The notes under the pieces were generated by a model. The model saw nothing but the letters and a program-made list of their open reading frames with translations. It had not been told where the DNA came from and did no database searches. Positions 60,743 through 64,000 of a stretch of 64,000 nucleotides of DNA are shown piece after piece (the first letter of the stretch is position 1; each line of letters starts with the position of its first letter). This DNA is from SKLM01 sp964575455. Its GTDB lineage: Bacteria; Chloroflexota; Anaerolineae; B4-G1. The DNA is taken from assembly GCA_964575455.1 (NCBI GenBank), contig CAZNRX010000010.1, forward strand, positions 1 through 64,000, written 5' to 3'. A program made the translations under genes and the position numbers.

Positions 60743-62833
60743 ATGGTGAGCGGAACATTGAGTGGTAGGACATGGGAGTTGCGTTGGATGGCCCTGTCGG
60801 TACTTCTGACGGCGTGGAGCTTACTCGCTGTCGGGCTGGCACGCCTGGGTTTGTTTCGCTGGTGGACTGTTGTCTTGGCAGGTCTGGTTGCCTGCGTGAA
60901 CGGCTGGGCATCCCGGCGAGCTAGGTGCTCTAAGTCCAGTTTCGAGTGGCGAGAAACGGTGTACCTCTTGCTCCTCCTTGTGGTTGGCTTGGTCCTCTTT
61001 GCTCGGCCGGCGGAGCATTTTCCCCAGATGGACGACGCTTCCATCTACCCGAGTACAGCTTCGAAGCTGATGGAGACCGGTGGTCTTACCTACCACTACG
61101 ATCCTCTCGACGGACTCTCCCCAGAGCAGAAGGAGTTGTTCTACATCCCCTCAGATGAGCAGTTGCCTGGCATCGACATCCAGTCCTACGAAGGCCTTCT
61201 CTATGGTGCTTACTATGTGATGGATCCGGCTCAGAATACGGTCGTCGCTTCGCGTCCTCCCTTGGCGATTGCGTGGATGGGGCTGTTCGGGCTGCTGAGT
61301 AGTCCGCGCGGCATGCTCTACGTTGCGCCGCTCTTTGGCGTGGCCAGTCTGTTCGTGGTCTACTTCCTGGGCAAGCGTCTGTTCGATGCCGGGGCTGGGG
61401 CTCTTGCGGCTCTCTTGCTTCTGCTCAGCTTTCCTCAGTCCCATTTCTGCCGTGCGCCGTATGCAGAAATGGTGGGACAGTTCTTCGTGCTGACGGCTCT
61501 CTATGCCTTGGTCGTCTATTTACAGACGGCGCGTCTGCGTCATGTCCTCCTGGGTGTCGCAGCGCTGACCGCCGGTTTTGCCGCTCGGCTTGACGTCGTG
61601 CTGTTCGTCCCAGTGCTGCTTCTATTCGTCTTTCTTCTCGTCTTGCGCCGCGACGGGAGAGGATTGGCGGCTTGCACAGCCAGCGCAGTGGCAGGTCTCG
61701 CGTTCACGATGTGGACGGTCAACAGGCCCTACGTAGGCGCTACCGGGGAGTTGTTGCTTCGCGGTCAGTTACGTTTTTTGCGCCACATGGATCTCTATCT
61801 TCTGGTAGGGGGTGGACTGGCGGGAATACTGGGTCTGATGGGTTTGAAGGTGCTCGTGGGCCGTGTCCCTCCGCACTGGCGGCAAAGGTTGATCGGCTGG
61901 GGGGTGCTCCTTGTCGTGGTGGTTGGGATTGTCTACGCTCTGTACGTCCGGCCGCAGCAACCGGAATACATGAGGGTGGGCGGGGAGATGATTGCCACCC
62001 ACAACGAAGAGTTGATGGCCGTGGCGGCCCAGTATATGGGGCACCCATTCTTCTGGCTTGCGGGTTTGGGGATGATACTCCTGTTCTGGAAGCGGCGGAT
62101 CGATCACGACCAGCTGCTGTTTGCCTTCTTTGTGGCCTTCTTTGCGGCGGGCTTCCTCTGGAAGTACACGACGGTCAGGATCTACCCGGTGGCCTTGCGT
62201 CGATTGGTGCCGGAAGTGTTGCCTGGATGTGCCCTACTTGCGGCCTTTGCTCTCCGAAGGATGGCCGAGCGGGGGCAGCGTTGGTGCCTGGGGGCTGGTG
62301 CCATGGCTGGGTTGGCGGTCGTCTTGCTTTTAAGTCTTTCGGCTCCATACTGGTTCCATAGAGGGGCGCGTGGTGCGTGGAGGACGTTGGAGGAGATGGA
62401 CAGCCATCTCCCCCCCGATAGCGTGGCCCTTTTCGAACCCCGAGAGGGGGATGCCATCGTGGGTTGGTTTGCTGCGCCTCTGTGGTCCTTCCATCAGCGC
62501 GATGCCTTGCTGCTTAACACGGGCGATGTCGATGCTGAAGCTCTCAAGGCTGCGCTATGTCATTGGCATGGCCAGGGGCGGGCCGTCTACGTCATCTCTC
62601 AGCAGGATCCTTCGAATTGGTGGCCTCATGATTTTCGAGGGCATCAGGAAGCTCAGATCTCCTGGAAGTCAAGCATTGTGGGTGAATCGCTGCGATTCCC
62701 CCCCTACATATGGCGTTTCTCCTTCACCTTCTCTGTCTATCGGTTGGAAGCTCCTGTATCGTGTTCAACCGGCGGTGAGCGATCGGCGACCGTGCTTGCT
62801 GCACTACAGGGAGCGTGCTATAATCGCCCCTGA
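60743..62833 (+). CDS. large GT-C-like membrane protein
   Basis: 696 residues. Two or three N-terminal hydrophobic stretches, then FPQMDDASIYPSTASKLMETGG, where the acidic DDASIY takes the place of the GT-C catalytic loop; VASRPPLAIAWMGLFGLL is the second loop. About thirteen hydrophobic stretches in all and a soluble 130-residue tail. Probably polymerises or decorates the sulfated glycan at the outer face, but this is an inference. The last codons contain the promoter of the following tRNA, and the TGA abuts the tRNA's first base. Confidence 0.72.
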   Translation: MVSGTLSGRTWELRWMALSVLLTAWSLLAVGLARLGLFRWWTVVLAGLVACVNGWASRRARCSKSSFEWRETVYLLLLLVVGLVLFARPAEHFPQMDDASIYPSTASKLMETGGLTYHYDPLDGLSPEQKELFYIPSDEQLPGIDIQSYEGLLYGAYYVMDPAQNTVVASRPPLAIAWMGLFGLLSSPRGMLYVAPLFGVASLFVVYFLGKRLFDAGAGALAALLLLLSFPQSHFCRAPYAEMVGQFFVLTALYALVVYLQTARLRHVLLGVAALTAGFAARLDVVLFVPVLLLFVFLLVLRRDGRGLAACTASAVAGLAFTMWTVNRPYVGATGELLLRGQLRFLRHMDLYLLVGGGLAGILGLMGLKVLVGRVPPHWRQRLIGWGVLLVVVVGIVYALYVRPQQPEYMRVGGEMIATHNEELMAVAAQYMGHPFFWLAGLGMILLFWKRRIDHDQLLFAFFVAFFAAGFLWKYTTVRIYPVALRRLVPEVLPGCALLAAFALRRMAERGQRWCLGAGAMAGLAVVLLLSLSAPYWFHRGARGAWRTLEEMDSHLPPDSVALFEPREGDAIVGWFAAPLWSFHQRDALLLNTGDVDAEALKAALCHWHGQGRAVYVISQQDPSNWWPHDFRGHQEAQISWKSSIVGESLRFPPYIWRFSFTFSVYRLEAPVSCSTGGERSATVLAALQGACYNRP
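62796..62824 (+). promoter_or_regulatory. tRNA-Arg promoter inside the upstream coding region
   Basis: TTGCTG (62796-62801) and TATAAT (62819-62824), spacer 17, with GTGC before the -10. Start expected near 62831, three bases before the tRNA 5' end. Confidence 0.62.
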
Positions 62834-62908
62834 GCCCCGGTAGCTCAGACTGGACAGAGCAGGAACCTCCTAAGTTCAAGGTCGCGCGTTCGAATCGCGC
62901 CCGGGGCA
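62834..62908 (+). tRNA. tRNA-Arg (anticodon CCT)
   Basis: 75 bases fold into a full cloverleaf. The acceptor GCCCCGG (62834-62840) pairs with CCGGGGC (62901-62907), followed by discriminator A. The D stem GCTC/GAGC, T stem GCGCG/CGCGC and T loop TTCGAAT are all intact. The seven-base anticodon loop CTCCTAA carries CCT, reading AGG arginine codons. The anticodon stem has a G-A mismatch at position 27-43. CCA is not encoded and must be added later. It begins immediately after the preceding stop codon. Confidence 0.93.
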
Positions 62909-63009
62909 TGATAGAAGCGGCTATCGGTGGGATGGCCGCTTCTTTCGTGTGTTACCCTTTGGGGGCTGAGAACGCATGTCGTTGAGACTAACGATGAGGT
63001 GATCGAACA

Positions 63010-63534
63010 ATGAGCATATTCTTGGAGGCTTTGCTGATCTTCGGCTTGCGCGTGCTGGGCATCTCTGTCGGCACGCTGTCGACCCTGATGACCGTCCAGG
63101 GGCGGAAGGTCTACGCTGTGGCGGCGGGTTTCGTTAGCTCGCTGGTCTACGTCATCGCCATCGGCAAGGTGGTGACCAACTTGAACAACGTCTGGAACAT
63201 CATCGCCTACGCCGGCGGGTTCGCCGGCGGCACGCTGGTGGGGATGGTGTTGGAGCAACGGCTGGCGCTGGGCTACGCCGAGGTGCGTTTCATATCGACC
63301 GACGATGGTCACGATCTGGCGGGCGCGCTTCGGGAGGCTGGCTTCGGCGTGACGGAGGTCGAGGGTCACGGGCGCGATAGGACGGTCGAGGTGGTCACTG
63401 TGCTGATCCCGCGCAAAGAGGTGAAGAACGTGCTGGAGATCGGACAGCGTGCCGACGACGATGCTGTCGTGACCGTCACGGACTCCCGCTCGGTTCAGAG
63501 GGGCTACTGGCACCCAGACAGGTGTCGGCGATAG
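63010..63534 (+). CDS. UPF0316/DUF5698 membrane protein
   Basis: 174 residues. Three hydrophobic segments at the N-terminus (ALLIFGLRVLGISVGTL, VYAVAAGFVSSLVYVIAI, IIAYAGGFAGGTLVGMVL) are followed by a soluble DUF2179-like domain (LALGYAEVRFISTD ... VEVVTVLIPRKEV). This is the bacterial UPF0316 family, whose function is unknown; its C-terminal domain also occurs in the YitT family. The start lies about 100 bases after the tRNA and no separate promoter is obvious. Convergent with leuS. Confidence 0.88.
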   Translation: MSIFLEALLIFGLRVLGISVGTLSTLMTVQGRKVYAVAAGFVSSLVYVIAIGKVVTNLNNVWNIIAYAGGFAGGTLVGMVLEQRLALGYAEVRFISTDDGHDLAGALREAGFGVTEVEGHGRDRTVEVVTVLIPRKEVKNVLEIGQRADDDAVVTVTDSRSVQRGYWHPDRCRR

Positions 63535-63584
63535 CGAGGCCCAGGATCAACCCCTTGACGGGACCGTGACGCCAACGGGGGAGA

Positions 63585-63644
63585 GCTCGCAGCGGCGATC
63601 TCGGTCATCCCCTGTGAGGGATCACGCGGACCGTCACTGCGAGC
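63585..63644. terminator. multi-stem fold between UPF0316 gene and leuS
   Basis: Nested complementary segments: GCTCGCAG (63585-63592) with CTGCGAGC (63637-63644), CGGTC (63602-63606) with GACCG (63629-63633), and ATCCC (63607-63611) with GGGAT (63618-63622). A second option pairs 63581-63587 with 63648-63654. Convergent-gene position fits a bidirectional terminator; a small structured RNA cannot be excluded. Confidence 0.45.
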
Positions 63645-63703
63645 GACAGCTCTCGACGTCAACGCCGTGGTCAGAAGCCCGGCGATCTAGGAGCTGGTGA
63701 GCC

Positions 63704-64000
63704 CTACGCCGCCACGACGTTCACCAGCCGGCCGGGAACGTAGATGAGCCGTTTGATGTCCTTACCTTCGATGTGACGCTGGACGTTGTCGTCGGCCAGG
63801 GCCGCCTCCTTCGCTTCCTCCTCGCCGATGTCGACCGGGACCTCCAGGCGGGCTCGCAGCTTGCCGTTGACCTGGACCACCAGTGTGATCATCTCCTCGG
63901 CCGCCAGATCGGGATCGAACTCAGGCCAGGGCTGCTCGTGGATGCTGTACGGACGGCCAGTCCGCTCCCACAGCTCCTCGGCGATGTGGGGGCAGCTTGG
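63704..64000 (-). CDS. leuS: leucyl-tRNA synthetase, 3' end only (partial)
   Basis: The last 98 codons on the minus strand; the gene continues beyond the window edge. HIAEELWERTGRPYSIHEQP is the end of the anticodon-binding domain, and LVVQVNGKLRARLEVPVDIG followed by KRLIYVPGRLVNVV is the C-terminal LeuS tail that contacts tRNA. It charges tRNA-Leu with leucine. The frame is open to the edge. Any leader or T-box would lie outside the window. Confidence 0.95.
   Translation of the reverse strand, partial: PSCPHIAEELWERTGRPYSIHEQPWPEFDPDLAAEEMITLVVQVNGKLRARLEVPVDIGEEEAKEAALADDNVQRHIEGKDIKRLIYVPGRLVNVVAA

Noticed and set aside
63704..64000. T-box riboswitch for leuS
   Set aside because: The 5' end of leuS is outside the window, so its leader cannot be seen.
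1..64000. CRISPR array, insertion sequence, integron or phage genes
   Set aside because: No regular repeat-spacer series, transposase, integrase or terminal inverted repeats with target duplications were found by reading.

Overview
The window is about 64 kb of GC-rich bacterial chromosome. The mix of genes suggests a member of the Chloroflexota, probably Anaerolineae-like: many large multi-membrane glycosyltransferases, PTPS-related membrane proteins, a LysM/lamin-tail protein, a RACo-type corrinoid activator and BFN-domain housekeeping genes. This assignment is an inference from gene content; no rRNA is present. No CRISPR array, insertion sequence, phage or replication origin was seen.

Layout. 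(1) 1-592: a 5'-truncated surE remnant. (2) 589-17057, plus strand: a promoter followed by two polyprenyl-phosphate-sugar synthase-like GT2 enzymes, an alkaline-phosphatase-superfamily enzyme, three GT39-like (GT-C) membrane glycosyltransferases and two giant PTPS-related membrane proteins. Four of these membrane proteins end in one to three copies of the same beta-sandwich-like module. (3) 17.1-24.7 kb: housekeeping genes, namely a BFN/DUF151 protein, dnaB, a MetH-activation-like protein with a RACo-like ferredoxin/ATPase, a lipid kinase, a LysM/lamin-tail protein and mutM with an apparently leaderless promoter. (4) 44470 down to 24711, minus strand: a nearly gap-free run of 15 genes. It holds an M20 amidohydrolase, an S51-like protein lacking its serine, a trehalose cluster (GH63-like hydrolase, OtsA, GT4, OtsB), then GT2, an FrhB-like iron-sulfur protein, a methyltransferase and six different membrane glycosyltransferase-like proteins. 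(5) 44.8-50.3 kb, plus strand: a Yip1 protein, a pterin-binding methyltransferase (possible partner of the RACo pair), a BaiN-type flavoprotein, a small membrane protein, a HAD phosphatase and a DUF362 protein. (6) 50.4-62.8 kb, plus strand: a surface-glycan locus with a Wzt-like ABC ATPase but no permease in view, a methyltransferase with a helical tail, three GT4 enzymes, two tandem sulfotransferases and two large membrane proteins. (7) The end: tRNA-Arg(CCT) abutting the previous stop codon, a UPF0316-type protein, and the 3' end of leuS on the minus strand.

Much of the window therefore serves cell-surface glycan or glycoprotein synthesis. GT2 enzymes probably load sugars on polyprenyl phosphate, GT-C enzymes use those donors outside the membrane, GT4 enzymes build chains inside, and methyl and sulfate transferases plus a redox enzyme decorate them. 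Genes are tightly packed: ATGA or TGATG overlaps are common, non-ATG starts are frequent, and several hairpins without a T-tract sit between transcription units.

Functions rest on motif recognition by eye. No database search was run, so substrate specificities are unknown.
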